Source: Methylohalobius crimeensis 10Ki (GTDB lineage: Bacteria > Pseudomonadota > Gammaproteobacteria > Methylococcales > Methylothermaceae). Taken from it: a stretch of 64,000 bases of DNA. Both the position numbers and the translations under genes were made by a program. Every line of letters starts with the position of its first letter. The stretch's first letter is position 1. The notes under the pieces were generated by a model. The model saw only the letters and a program-made list of their open reading frames with translations, was not told the DNA's origin and searched no databases. Positions 32,889 to 41,827 of the stretch are shown here, piece after piece. Location: assembly GCF_000421465.1 (NCBI RefSeq), contig NZ_ATXB01000002.1, positions 486,690 to 550,689 on the forward strand, written 5' to 3'.

Positions 32889-33710
32889 CTAATCACAACC
32901 TTCGGGCGCATCCACCTTGAGGAAAATGCGCATCCGGCGGGTGTCGGTTCGATAGCGATGCCCCAATATCCGCCGGCTGCTCACGTTCTCGTTTAGGCTA
33001 TGAGCGCCCAGCTCGATCCATTCTCCCAGTTCGACTTCCAGCGTGGTCCCCGCCGATTGCACGTCGAGACCGCCGTCACCGACTCCGCTCAGCCGACTCG
33101 ACCAGGGAGCGACGGTTAGGCGGACCCGGCAGCCGATGGTGCGGGGTATCACTTGGAAACCGGTGGTGACCGGCTTGTAATCGATCCCGCCCACGGCCGC
33201 CGGTGGCGATCCGTACAGATGTATAACCGGAATCGGGCGCTCCTGCCCGACCGCGATGAAAGCCGGCTGGCCTTCCAGCGTCTGAAGACGTTGCCGGGTC
33301 CCCGCCGCCCTGTCGGCGCGCGAACCGTACACTTTCGTCTCTGCTTCCAGGGTGCGTCCCGAAGACGGGCCTACGGTGACGTCCACGCCGGCATTCAGTT
33401 CCTCCAAATTGAAGCGATCGGTCTGCCATACTGTCACCAGCAGCGATTTGAGGCGGCGGTCGAGCCGTTCCAGCAAAGTGCGGATCTCTTCGATCCTGCC
33501 CGGGGCGGCCTGTACGAACAAGCCGTCGGGGACCGCGACGAGCTTCTCGCCCTCGGCCAAAAGCGGCCGGATCACTCGGACCAACTCCTGCGGCAAGCGG
33601 TGGCGGACGTCCAGGACGGTCGTTTCCGTTGGTAAGTCCCGGGAATCCCCCCACGCCGCTTGAGCGCCGATCCATAACAAGCCGATTAGAAAAAAACCGA
33701 TGCGCCTCAT
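32889..33710 (-). CDS. Secretin N-domain protein lacking a full secretin barrel
   Basis: 273 residues from Met33710 (AGGGGA upstream), with signal peptide IGFFLIGLLWIGAQAAWG. Residues ~30-95 form an N1-like secretin domain (ELVRVIRPLLAEGEKLVAVP, RIEEIRTLLERLDRRLKSLL). The remainder contains VGQERPIPVI and strands resembling the beginning of a secretin C-domain, but it is far too short for the outer-membrane pore. No type II, type IV pilus or phage genes flank it. It may bind or regulate a secretin elsewhere; function unknown. Confidence 0.65.
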   Translation of the reverse strand: MRRIGFFLIGLLWIGAQAAWGDSRDLPTETTVLDVRHRLPQELVRVIRPLLAEGEKLVAVPDGLFVQAAPGRIEEIRTLLERLDRRLKSLLVTVWQTDRFNLEELNAGVDVTVGPSSGRTLEAETKVYGSRADRAAGTRQRLQTLEGQPAFIAVGQERPIPVIHLYGSPPAAVGGIDYKPVTTGFQVIPRTIGCRVRLTVAPWSSRLSGVGDGGLDVQSAGTTLEVELGEWIELGAHSLNENVSSRRILGHRYRTDTRRMRIFLKVDAPEGCD

Positions 33711-33773
33711 CGCTTTCCCCTGCAAATTGATTTGGATATGATGAATGTTAGTTTCAATCTTAGGAGATCTGTC

Positions 33774-34355
33774 ATGACCCGAACGACCCTAACCGGTATA
33801 TTCACGCTTCCCGCTTGGGGCCTTCTGGCATTGATGGCCGCCACTCGATTCCATCACTTCGGGGATTTTCAGACGCTGCCCGACGCTTCGCTGGCGGTAT
33901 TTTTCCTGGCCGGTCTGCTGATCGCCGACCGCTGCTTGTTCCCCGTCCTGCTGGCGGCGGCGGGGCTGATCGACTACCTCGCCGTCGCCCATGCCGGGGT
34001 CAGCGATTGGTGCGTAACGCCGGCCTATCTGTTTTTGATCCCCACTTACGCCGCCCTGTGGCTGGGCGGACGCTGGAGCCGGTGTTTTACGCTCGACGAG
34101 GCGGCCGGATTGGCTCGCACCCTGGTCGCGCTTGGGGCTTCCACCCTGGTCGCCTTTCTCATCTCCAACGCCAGCTTCTACGCTTTGTCGGGTTATTTCA
34201 ACGGCACCGATTTCGAAAGCTACAGCGTCCGGATGATTCCTTACCTGACGCCCTATGTCGCCGCGCCTTTAGCCTATGCCGCACTGATTCTGGCCGGCCG
34301 CTGGGGCTGGCGGCAACTGGCGAGCGGTCTGCCCCAGGAGCACCCCAAGTCCTGA
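33774..34355 (+). CDS. Predicted integral membrane protein upstream of the B12 riboswitch
   Basis: 193 residues from ATG 33774 with AGGAGA at -12. About five to six hydrophobic helices (WGLLALMAATRFHHFG, SLAVFFLAGLLIADRCLF, VLLAAAGLIDYLAVAHAG, TPAYLFLIPTYAALWLGG, IPYLTPYVAAPLAYAALIL). The substrate-specific component size and its position next to btuB suggest a vitamin or cobalt uptake role, as for ECF S-components, but no signature proves this. It ends before the riboswitch promoter, so it is not under that riboswitch. Confidence 0.65.
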   Translation: MTRTTLTGIFTLPAWGLLALMAATRFHHFGDFQTLPDASLAVFFLAGLLIADRCLFPVLLAAAGLIDYLAVAHAGVSDWCVTPAYLFLIPTYAALWLGGRWSRCFTLDEAAGLARTLVALGASTLVAFLISNASFYALSGYFNGTDFESYSVRMIPYLTPYVAAPLAYAALILAGRWGWRQLASGLPQEHPKS

Positions 34356-34367
34356 CCGGCTGGCTTT

Positions 34368-34376
34368 TGCTATAAT
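34368..34376 (+). promoter_or_regulatory. Extended -10 promoter for the riboswitch-btuB transcript
   Basis: TGCTATAAT is a perfect extended -10 (TGn-TATAAT). Transcription would begin near 34383, directly at the 5' side of the cobalamin riboswitch. No good -35, which extended -10 promoters do not need. Confidence 0.65.
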
Positions 34377-34383
34377 TCGACTC

Positions 34384-34512
34384 CTCTGTCGGGTGTCCTC
34401 CCTCGGGAGGGTGAAACGGGAAGCAGGTCGAAAGCCTGCGCTGCCCCCGCAACGGTAGGTGAGTGAAATAGCGGACCACGAGCCACTGGGCAAGTTGCCC
34501 GGGAAGGCGGTC
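34384..34512 (+). ncRNA. Cobalamin (B12) riboswitch
   Basis: The conserved core is easily read: GGTGAAACGGGAAGCAGG near 34409, CTGCCCCCGCAACGGTAG near 34440 and GAGCCACTGG near 34481, with paired arms in between. These are the hallmark B12-box elements. It binds adenosyl- or methylcobalamin and shuts off the downstream TonB receptor when B12 is plentiful. A terminator hairpin with a T-tract 20 bases downstream is the likely expression platform. Confidence 0.95.
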
Positions 34513-34532
34513 CATGTCTACCTTTTTGCTCG

Positions 34533-34571
34533 AAGGCCGGAAAGCTGAGCTTTCCGGCCTTCGGGTTTTTT
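34533..34571 (+). terminator. Riboswitch expression-platform terminator
   Basis: AAGGCCGGAAAGC and GCTTTCCGGCCTT pair perfectly (13 bp) around a TGA loop, followed four bases later by six T. It is placed between the cobalamin riboswitch and btuB, so the riboswitch probably controls btuB by transcription attenuation. Confidence 0.88.
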
Positions 34572-34698
34572 CGAGATTCTTCTCAAAAGGTCGCTCACGA
34601 GCCCGGAGACCGGCCCGGCAGGCTTCGGTGCGGCCTAAAGGCCGTGGTCTTTCACCTTGTGGGCGCGCGGAGGGCGCGTCCCGACGAGGAGTTTTTCT

Positions 34699-36612
34699 AT
34701 GTCTTCACCCTTGCGTTTATTATTGCCTTTGCTGGGCCTGCCGGCGGTGGCCCTGGCCGCTCAGGATCAGGCCTCGACCAAACGACTCGACACCCTTACC
34801 GTCACCGCTTCTCGAGTCCCGGTTCCCCTGCGCCGGATCGGCAGCAGCGTCACCGTCATTACCGCCGAGGATATCGCTGCGCGCCAAGTCGTCAGTCTCG
34901 CCGACGCGCTGCGTTCCGTGCCGGGCCTGGACGTGGTGCGGGCCGGCGGCCTCGGCCAGCAAACCTCGGTTTTCCTGCGGGGGGCCAATTCCAACCAAAC
35001 CCTGGTGCTGATCGACGGCGTCGAGGCCAACGACCCGTCCAATCCCGGCGGCCTGTTCGATTTCGCCAATTTGACCGTGGACAACATCGAGCGAATCGAA
35101 ATCCTGCGCGGTCCCCAGAGTACTTTGTACGGCGGCGACGCCATCGGCGGGGTGATCAACATCATCACCCAAAGCGGGCAAGCGAAACCCGGCGCCGATT
35201 TCAGCGCCGAGGGCGGGAGCTTCGGAAGCTGGCGGCTGACGGGCAACAGCAGCGGTCGCCTGGACCGTTTCCGCTACAGCGTTGCCGCCTCCCACCTCAG
35301 ATCGCGCGGCTTTTCCGCCGCCAACCGCCGCCTCGACGACAACAGCGAGGACGACGGCTACCTCAACACCACCGTCTCCGCTCGGCTCGGCTGGCGTGCC
35401 CTGGACAATCTGGATCTGGACGGGGTGGTACGCTACAACCGTACCCAAACCGAACTCGACGACTGCGGCGGCCCCCATTGCGACGATCCCAACGAGCGCA
35501 GCTACGCCGATCAAGTGTTCGGCCGCCTCCAGGGCAAATTGGATCTGTTCGACGGTTTCTGGAATCAACAGCTGCGTCTTTCCTATACTCTGCATGATCG
35601 CAACAACCAGGACGATCCCGATCCGATCAGTCCGTTTCCGCCGGCCACCAACCACTTCAAGGGAGAAAAATACAAGGTGGACTGGCAGAATACCTTCCGT
35701 CTGATCGATATGGAGGCGCTAGCCAACGACTCGCTGGTGATCGGCATCACCGATGAAAGGGAAACCGCCAGCGGGGACACCACCCCTCACCGTTCCGCCA
35801 GCACCCTGGCCTACTACGCCGAAAACCGCCTTACCTGGCTGGAGCGTTTCATCACCACCGTCGGCGTTCGGCAGGACGACCCCAACCATACGGGCGACAA
35901 GGTGACCTGGCGGGCGACGCAGGCGATTCTGATTCCGGAAACCGGCACCAAGCTGCGCGGCAGCTACGGCAAGGGATTCAAAGCACCAAGCCTGTTTCAG
36001 CTATTCGCGCCCGCCTCCAGCTTCGGCCCACTCGGCAACCCCAATCTGAAACCCGAAACCAGCCGCGGCTTCGAGGTGGGATTCGATCAGAGCTTTTGGG
36101 ACGAGCGTGTCCTGCTGGGAGCGACCTATTTTCGCAACGATTTCCGCAATCTGATCGATTTCGATTTCAGCGAAGGTTTCTCCAATATCGACGACGCCGA
36201 AAGCGAAGGGGTGGAAACCTATCTGGAATTTCAGCCTTTCGATTTTCTCACTTTGCGCGGTAACTACACCTATACCCGCACCGAAGACGAGACCACCAAC
36301 AAGCGCCTTCTGCGGCGTCCTTCCCACAAAGGCAGCGTGGACGCCGACCTCGAGGTATGGGAAAACGCCCATCTCCACCTCAATGTGCTGGCGGTGGGTA
36401 GCCGCGATGACATGGATTTCAACGTCTTTCCCGCCGAGCGGGTAAACCTTGCCAGCTATGCGGTGGTGAATCTGGCTGCCCGTTATCGAGTAAATCGAAA
36501 CCTGGAGGTTTTCGGCCGGGTGGACAATCTGCTGGACAAGCGGTATCAGGAGGTTTCGGGCTTCGGCGCCAGCAGCGTCGCCGGTTACGGCGGAGTGCAG
36601 CTCTCGTTTTGA
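34699..36612 (+). CDS. btuB: TonB-dependent vitamin B12 receptor
   Basis: 637 residues from ATG 34699 with CGAGGAG upstream. Signal peptide SPLRLLLPLLGLPAVALAA, TonB box near DTLTVTASR, plug domain (SLADALRSVPGLDVVRAGG, LVLIDGVEANDPSNPGG, IERIEILRGPQSTLYGGDAI) and a 22-strand barrel ending in VQLSF with the C-terminal Phe. It imports corrinoids over the outer membrane. The cobalamin riboswitch in its leader supports the substrate. Confidence 0.93.
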   Translation: MSSPLRLLLPLLGLPAVALAAQDQASTKRLDTLTVTASRVPVPLRRIGSSVTVITAEDIAARQVVSLADALRSVPGLDVVRAGGLGQQTSVFLRGANSNQTLVLIDGVEANDPSNPGGLFDFANLTVDNIERIEILRGPQSTLYGGDAIGGVINIITQSGQAKPGADFSAEGGSFGSWRLTGNSSGRLDRFRYSVAASHLRSRGFSAANRRLDDNSEDDGYLNTTVSARLGWRALDNLDLDGVVRYNRTQTELDDCGGPHCDDPNERSYADQVFGRLQGKLDLFDGFWNQQLRLSYTLHDRNNQDDPDPISPFPPATNHFKGEKYKVDWQNTFRLIDMEALANDSLVIGITDERETASGDTTPHRSASTLAYYAENRLTWLERFITTVGVRQDDPNHTGDKVTWRATQAILIPETGTKLRGSYGKGFKAPSLFQLFAPASSFGPLGNPNLKPETSRGFEVGFDQSFWDERVLLGATYFRNDFRNLIDFDFSEGFSNIDDAESEGVETYLEFQPFDFLTLRGNYTYTRTEDETTNKRLLRRPSHKGSVDADLEVWENAHLHLNVLAVGSRDDMDFNVFPAERVNLASYAVVNLAARYRVNRNLEVFGRVDNLLDKRYQEVSGFGASSVAGYGGVQLSF

Positions 36613-36616
36613 TTAA

Positions 36617-36655
36617 TTGCGCCATTTGCCGCAGTGGGTGCGGCAAATGGCGCAA
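36617..36655. terminator. Strong 17-bp hairpin after btuB
   Basis: TTGCGCCATTTGCCGCA at 36617-36633 pairs perfectly with 36639-36655 around a GTGGG loop. It lies 4 bases after the btuB stop. There is no T-tract, so it may be a Rho-dependent end or an mRNA-stabilising stem. It also faces the end of the minus-strand helicase operon. Confidence 0.6.
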
Positions 36656-36762
36656 CCGAATCACCCGCCGATTTATACTTGCTTGATTTTGTTTGATAAA
36701 AATATGGCACGACGCATGCTGAACGTTAGGGGAGACGCAACGATAAATGGAGGATTCGCCCT

Positions 36763-36909
36763 ATGGCCCCCGTCAAACCGAAAACCGTCATCCCCGCCCG
36801 GGAACACAGCAAACCGAATTGCTTCCTCAGCGACTACCGATTTATCTGCCGCAAACCCTGTCCCTTCCGACAGGAATGCCTGAAACTGGTCGCCGAATGG
36901 CTGCGTTGA
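36763..36909 (+). CDS. Small four-cysteine protein, unknown
   Basis: ATG 36763 behind TGGAGG opens a 48-residue frame ending at TGA 36907-36909. The C-terminal half reads NCFLSDYRFICRKPCPF, then RQECLKL: four cysteines in the pattern C-x8-C-x3-C-x5-C, which could hold an Fe-S cluster or zinc. It is rich in Lys and Arg at the N-terminus. It lies between the btuB hairpin and the end of the convergent helicase gene (1 base apart). I do not recognise the family. Confidence 0.6.
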   Translation: MAPVKPKTVIPAREHSKPNCFLSDYRFICRKPCPFRQECLKLVAEWLR

Positions 36910-36910
36910 A

Positions 36911-39900
36911 TCATTGGTGAAGGGAAAATATTTCCTCGAGTTCCGCGTCGGAGAGCTTGCCGATCCATTGCTCGCCCGCCCCGACGGTCAGTTCTGCCAG
37001 GTTTTTTTTGGTTTGGATCATTTCGTTGATCCGTTCTTCGAAGGTGGCCCGGGTAATCAAGCGATGCACCTGGACGTTTTTTTGTTGTCCGATGCGATAG
37101 GCGCGATCGGTGGCCTGGGCCTCCACCGCCGGATTCCACCATAGATCATAGTGAATCACGTTGGAGGCCGCGGTCAGATTCAAGCCGGTACCGCCCGCTT
37201 TCAACGAGAGGATAAAAACCTGGGCCGTGCGGTCGGCTTGGAATTTCTCCACCATTTGATCGCGTTTTTTCCTGCTCACGCCGCCGTGCAGAAATAGCGG
37301 TCGGCATTTGAAACGCTGTCCTATCCATTGTTCCAAAAGCGTCCCCATTTCTCGGAATTGGGTGAATACCAGCACTTTTTCATGACTTTCGTGGATAGTG
37401 GCCAAAAGCTCCAGCAACAACGCCGCCTTGCCCGACAATGCGGGATCGTCCTCGCCCTGCTTGAGGTAGTTGGCCGGGTGGTTGCAAATCTGCTTGAGGG
37501 CCATGATCATCTGCAGCACCAACCCCTGGCGCTTGAAGGCATCGGATTCACCGGCGATGACTTGCAGACTCTCCCGGACTACGGATTCGTAAAACGCCGC
37601 CTGCTCCCGGGTCAGCTCGGAGTACTGATTTTGCTCGATCTTATCGGGCAAGTCGGTAATGATGGTCTTGTCCGACTTCAGCCGGCGCAGCAAGAAAGGT
37701 TGGGTGATTTTCCGAAAACGTTCGACGACGCGGGGATCGCGGTCGTTCTGGATAGGAGCGGCGAACTCGCGATTGAAGCGGGTCAGCGTCCCCAGATAGC
37801 CCCGGTTGGCGAAATCCATGATGCTCCAGTACTCCGCCAGCCGGTTCTCTACGGGCGTGCCGCTCATGGCAATAAAGCCGGAGGCGGGGATCGATTTGAT
37901 CGCCTTGGTCTGGGCTGCGGCGGGATTTTTAATGTTTTGCGCCTCGTCGACCACCACCAGCCGCCACGCCATTTTCTTGAGCGCGGCCGCCTCGGTACGG
38001 GCCACCCCGTAGGTGGTCAGGAGCACATCGGGACGCCGGTCGGAAAGCGTGCGTGCCGTGCCGTGATAAACGTCGCAGGAGAGAGCGGGGGCGAAGCGCT
38101 CGATTTCCTTCCGCCAGTTGGTGAGCAGGCTGGTGGGTACCACGATCAACGCCTTGGATTCCTCGAGGCCGCCTTCTTCCCGAAGCTTGAGGAGCAGCGC
38201 GATCACCTGCAGGGTCTTGCCCAACCCCATGTCGTCGGCGAGAACGCTGCCGAAGCCGGCGCGGTGGTTGCGGTAGAGCCACGCCAAGCCGCGCTGCTGA
38301 TAGGGCCGAAGTCGCGCCCGGATGCCGGCCGGCGGGGAAATCTCGCCTATCTCGGTCATCTCGCGCAAAATTCGGCGCAGGTCGGCGTCGAGCAGGAGGG
38401 GAGCGCCGGCATATTCCTCCGCCAGCGCCGCTCGCAGCAACTCGGTTCCGGAAAGTTTCGCAGGCGCCTCGAGCTGCCGGCGCAATCGTTCGATCTCTTG
38501 GGGATCGAGATAGACGTAGCCGTTGCGAAAGCGGACGATGCCCGTGGCGCCCTCGACCAGCGATTCGAATTCGGCGAGGGTGACCACCTCGCCGCCCACG
38601 GCGACTCGCCAATCGTAAGAAAGCAATCGGTCCAAGGTGAGAAAACTCGGCGAACCTTCCGCTTGGGACGAGATCTTCAGGGAAAGGCGCGGCCTAAGAA
38701 TCCGGTCGAGCGATTTGGGCAAAAGAGTTCGGATCCCGAGCAGACGAACCACCGGCAAAGTCTCGAACAGGAAAGACGGCAACTCGTCCGCGCCGAGCGA
38801 GAGAGACTCCCGGCCTCCGTTTGCCACATAAGCTTGGAGAGGCGGATAGAAATCAGCCAGCAGGGAAATCGTCCGCAACACGCCGTACCGGACACTTTCC
38901 CAGCGTTTCTCCGTCAGCACCTCGGCAAGGGGGCAGGGCGTCTCCGGCGGTGCCTTGCGGCTCTGGACCGCCACCGAAAGGGAAAAATCCTCGTCACTTT
39001 GTCCCTCACTGAGGCAAAGTACCGGTGCGTACTCACGCTGGGCAAGATGCAAGCGCGACAGCCAAATCTGAATGCCGGCGGGGATCTCTCCCTCACCCGG
39101 CCCGCCGAAACGAGCCCGGCCGGAGTCGAAAAACAATCCCACGGTTTTGTCGTCCGGATAGCGGGCCATCGTTCGACCGCTCCCACGACGCACCAACGCA
39201 CCGAGGAAGAGAGAGCACAGAGTCAGCGCCTGGGCCTCGGCGGTCAGCATCGCCGATTTTCCGCCTTGGATGCGGCGAGCGATCCCGGGGGGTAAACCGC
39301 GCGTGAGCGAGGCCATCAGATCACGAATCGACTCGTCCAGGGTGGCCGGCAGCCAGCGCAGCCCCACCGTCGTCTCGTCCAGGGCGAACAATTGCGGTAC
39401 GACGGCGCCCCGAGCGAGCAGATGCAGGGCCGCCAAGCGGATATGATAAAGCGCTGCCACTTCGGATTGAAGATCGGGAAGATCGGCGGGATGAAGCCGT
39501 TCGAGCGCCGCAAGGAGCGGCTCCATGGCATCGCTGCCGGAAACGCCGGTGAGCGAAACTGAATAATTTTTTCCGATCTCGAATCGGGGACGGTCATCGG
39601 CCCGAAAATCGGCTGCTCCCTGCAAGGGAGAAACATCTTTCTGCCGACTTTTATGAATTTTGTTATCCGGCAGGGTATTTAAATTTTGACGAGCCAATTT
39701 AGCGATCTGTTTCAACGCGGCCAGATAGATGCGATGGAAATCGCCGCGAGCATGAAACGCGGGGCGTACCGGTAAAAGCCTGGCCAAGGTTTCCGTCAAC
39801 GGGGGCACCGCCGATAGATCCAATCGTTCCAACTCGGAAAGATCGTGAACCGACTCATCGACCGTGCCTTCTTCAATCGGCAACAGCGAGGAGACCTGCG

Positions 39901-40447
39901 GCAATGCCGTTTCCGTTTCCGATTCGATGACAATGCCGCGCTTTTTCAGAGCCGCGACGAGATCGACACCGCGCAGGGCAAAAACCAGAAAGGGATTCCC
40001 ATCGATCTCCCGGGACAGCAAATAAATCACGGCGGCCAGGTGTTTGCAGGGCACCGCCCAGTCCGGGCAGGAACACTGCATCGACAGACTCTTCCAACTC
40101 TTCGGGAAGACATCGATCCCGAGTTGATTGGCCCGTTCCAGTACGACCGGATCGAGTTCCCGGTTCAGCAGGCGGGCAAGAACACCGGGATCGGAGGTCA
40201 AGGTATCGATCAATGACGCCACCTGATGCGCCGGAATCTTAGGCACGTCGATGGCGATGGCGTAAGGCCGGGAACGCGAACCTTCGACCTGGGCCCGGAC
40301 TCGGCCTCCGTCGATCGCCATTTGCCTGACGGCTCCCTTGCTGGCGTAGGTGCGACCCCGAGGGAGACGGTTGTCATAGTCGATCTGGGTCAAGGCGTTA
40401 AGCCATTGCTTGCCCCACCAAGTTTGACCGAATCTTTGCCGCGCCAT
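36911..40447 (-). CDS. SNF2-family helicase with N-terminal SWIM zinc finger
   Basis: 1178 residues. SWIM motif CSCPDWAVPCKH at about 122-133 (CxCx(n)CxH). The C-terminal 500 residues are the Snf2/Rad54 ATPase: ADDMGLGKTLQVIALLLKL, VVPTSLLTNWRKE, VVVDEAQNIKNP, AMSGTPVENRLAEYW, then VLVFTQFREM, FLHGGVSRKKRD and DRAYRIGQ. Such bacterial proteins remodel DNA or RNA-polymerase complexes (compare RapA), but a precise role is not known. It is the last gene of the long minus-strand train, 26 bases after queC. Confidence 0.93.
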   Translation of the reverse strand: MARQRFGQTWWGKQWLNALTQIDYDNRLPRGRTYASKGAVRQMAIDGGRVRAQVEGSRSRPYAIAIDVPKIPAHQVASLIDTLTSDPGVLARLLNRELDPVVLERANQLGIDVFPKSWKSLSMQCSCPDWAVPCKHLAAVIYLLSREIDGNPFLVFALRGVDLVAALKKRGIVIESETETALPQVSSLLPIEEGTVDESVHDLSELERLDLSAVPPLTETLARLLPVRPAFHARGDFHRIYLAALKQIAKLARQNLNTLPDNKIHKSRQKDVSPLQGAADFRADDRPRFEIGKNYSVSLTGVSGSDAMEPLLAALERLHPADLPDLQSEVAALYHIRLAALHLLARGAVVPQLFALDETTVGLRWLPATLDESIRDLMASLTRGLPPGIARRIQGGKSAMLTAEAQALTLCSLFLGALVRRGSGRTMARYPDDKTVGLFFDSGRARFGGPGEGEIPAGIQIWLSRLHLAQREYAPVLCLSEGQSDEDFSLSVAVQSRKAPPETPCPLAEVLTEKRWESVRYGVLRTISLLADFYPPLQAYVANGGRESLSLGADELPSFLFETLPVVRLLGIRTLLPKSLDRILRPRLSLKISSQAEGSPSFLTLDRLLSYDWRVAVGGEVVTLAEFESLVEGATGIVRFRNGYVYLDPQEIERLRRQLEAPAKLSGTELLRAALAEEYAGAPLLLDADLRRILREMTEIGEISPPAGIRARLRPYQQRGLAWLYRNHRAGFGSVLADDMGLGKTLQVIALLLKLREEGGLEESKALIVVPTSLLTNWRKEIERFAPALSCDVYHGTARTLSDRRPDVLLTTYGVARTEAAALKKMAWRLVVVDEAQNIKNPAAAQTKAIKSIPASGFIAMSGTPVENRLAEYWSIMDFANRGYLGTLTRFNREFAAPIQNDRDPRVVERFRKITQPFLLRRLKSDKTIITDLPDKIEQNQYSELTREQAAFYESVVRESLQVIAGESDAFKRQGLVLQMIMALKQICNHPANYLKQGEDDPALSGKAALLLELLATIHESHEKVLVFTQFREMGTLLEQWIGQRFKCRPLFLHGGVSRKKRDQMVEKFQADRTAQVFILSLKAGGTGLNLTAASNVIHYDLWWNPAVEAQATDRAYRIGQQKNVQVHRLITRATFEERINEMIQTKKNLAELTVGAGEQWIGKLSDAELEEIFSLHQ

Positions 40448-40473
40448 CTGGACGTTTTATGTTCTGGTATCGC

Positions 40474-41160
40474 CTATTCCGAACGGTAGGAAGTTGGATC
40501 GGGCACGCCCGCCGCCGCGAATCCTTCCCGCCGCAGCCGACAAGCATCGCACTTGCCGCAGGCGCGGCCCCGTTCGTCGGCGGCATAGCAGGAGACCGCC
40601 AGGGAATAATCGGCCCCGAGTGCGATCCCGGTGCGAATGATGTCGGATTTCGGGAGGCGAATGAGCGGCGTGTGAATGCGGAAATGCCCGCCTTCCACCC
40701 CGGCCTTGGTGGCCAAATCGGCCAGATGTTGAAACGCTTCGATATATTCCGGACGGCAGTCGGGATAGCCGGAATAATCCACCGCGTTCACACCGATGAA
40801 AATATCGAACGCCTCCATCACTTCCGCGTAACCCAGGGCGAAAGCGAGAAACACCGTGTTGCGCGCCGGCACGTAGGTCACCGGAATCCCTTCCGTGGGG
40901 CTTTCGGGGACATCGATGGTCCGATCGGTGAGGGCCGAACCGCCGATGTCCTCCAAACCGAGGCGGATGATTCGGTGCTCCTTGGCCCCATAAGTACGGG
41001 CAATGGTCTTGGCCGCCGCCAGTTCCGCCCCTTGGCGCTGGCCATAGTTGAAACTGAGGCAATGGCAAATATAGCCTTGTTGGTGGGCGATCAACAGGGT
41101 GGTCATGGAATCCAGGCCGCCCGAGAGCAGCACCACGGCTTTCTTGGCTTGTGTGGTCAT
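40474..41160 (-). CDS. queC: 7-cyano-7-deazaguanine synthase
   Basis: 228 residues. The ATP-pyrophosphatase loop [13 protein letters not shown], the [14 protein letters not shown] stretch and the C-terminal zinc cysteines in [19 protein letters not shown] are complete. It converts 7-carboxy-7-deazaguanine to preQ0. Follows queE by 16 bases. Confidence 0.95.
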   Translation of the reverse strand: MTTQAKKAVVLLSGGLDSMTTLLIAHQQGYICHCLSFNYGQRQGAELAAAKTIARTYGAKEHRIIRLGLEDIGGSALTDRTIDVPESPTEGIPVTYVPARNTVFLAFALGYAEVMEAFDIFIGVNAVDYSGYPDCRPEYIEAFQHLADLATKAGVEGGHFRIHTPLIRLPKSDIIRTGIALGADYSLAVSCYAADERGRACGKCDACRLRREGFAAAGVPDPTSYRSE

Positions 41161-41176
41161 CGAATGCCCCGTGCGT

Positions 41177-41827
41177 TTAATGTCCCGGCCGATCCCCCCA
41201 CAGCAGTTTGTGGAGTTGAATCTGAAACCGCACCGGCAAGCGGTCTTCCAAAACCCATTCCGCCAGCCGGCGCGGTTCCAGCTCCCCGGCCACCGGAGAG
41301 AACAACACTTCGCACCGATCCGCCAGCCGGTATTGATTCAAGATGTCCCGCGACCAGAGGTAGTCGCCACGGTCGCCGATCACGAATTTCACCTGATCCC
41401 GGGCGGTCAATCGCTCCAGATTGGCGTAGCGGTTACGCGTCGTTTCTCCGGAGCTCGGCGGTTTGAGGTCCATCACTTGAATCACCCGCTCGTCCACCTC
41501 GGCGATATCCATCGCGCCGCTGGTTTCCAGCGAGACCAGGAAGCCGCCGTCGGCCAAACGAGAAAGAAGCGGGAGGCAAGCCGGTTGGGCCAGGGGCTCG
41601 CCGCCGGTGACGGTCACATGGCGGACATCGTAATCGGCGACCCGCCGGACGATTTCGTCCACGCTCAGCCGCTCCCCGTCGTGGAAGGCGTAGGCGGTAT
41701 CGCACCAACGACAACGCAGGGGGCAACCGGTCAAGCGCACGAAAACGGTGGGCCAACCGCTGCTTCTGGACTCGCCCTGCAGGGAGAGGAAAATCTCGTT
41801 GATGCGGAGGGAATCCCGGCTCGTCAT
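41177..41827 (-). CDS. queE: 7-carboxy-7-deazaguanine synthase
   Basis: 216 residues. Radical SAM motif in [17 protein letters not shown] (CxxxCxxC), FLSLQGES at the N-terminus and [12 protein letters not shown] are diagnostic. It uses S-adenosylmethionine and an Fe-S cluster to convert 6-carboxytetrahydropterin, the QueD product, to 7-carboxy-7-deazaguanine. Its start codon immediately follows the cpoB stop with no gap. Confidence 0.95.
   Translation of the reverse strand: MTSRDSLRINEIFLSLQGESRSSGWPTVFVRLTGCPLRCRWCDTAYAFHDGERLSVDEIVRRVADYDVRHVTVTGGEPLAQPACLPLLSRLADGGFLVSLETSGAMDIAEVDERVIQVMDLKPPSSGETTRNRYANLERLTARDQVKFVIGDRGDYLWSRDILNQYRLADRCEVLFSPVAGELEPRRLAEWVLEDRLPVRFQIQLHKLLWGDRPGH

Noticed and set aside
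37328-39295. A 655-codon plus-strand open frame
   Set aside because: It is antisense to the SNF2 helicase, whose motifs are complete; the antisense protein has no recognisable fold.
40459-41466. A 335-codon plus-strand open frame over queC and queE
   Set aside because: Both queC and queE on the minus strand have full catalytic motifs; the plus frame is their shadow.
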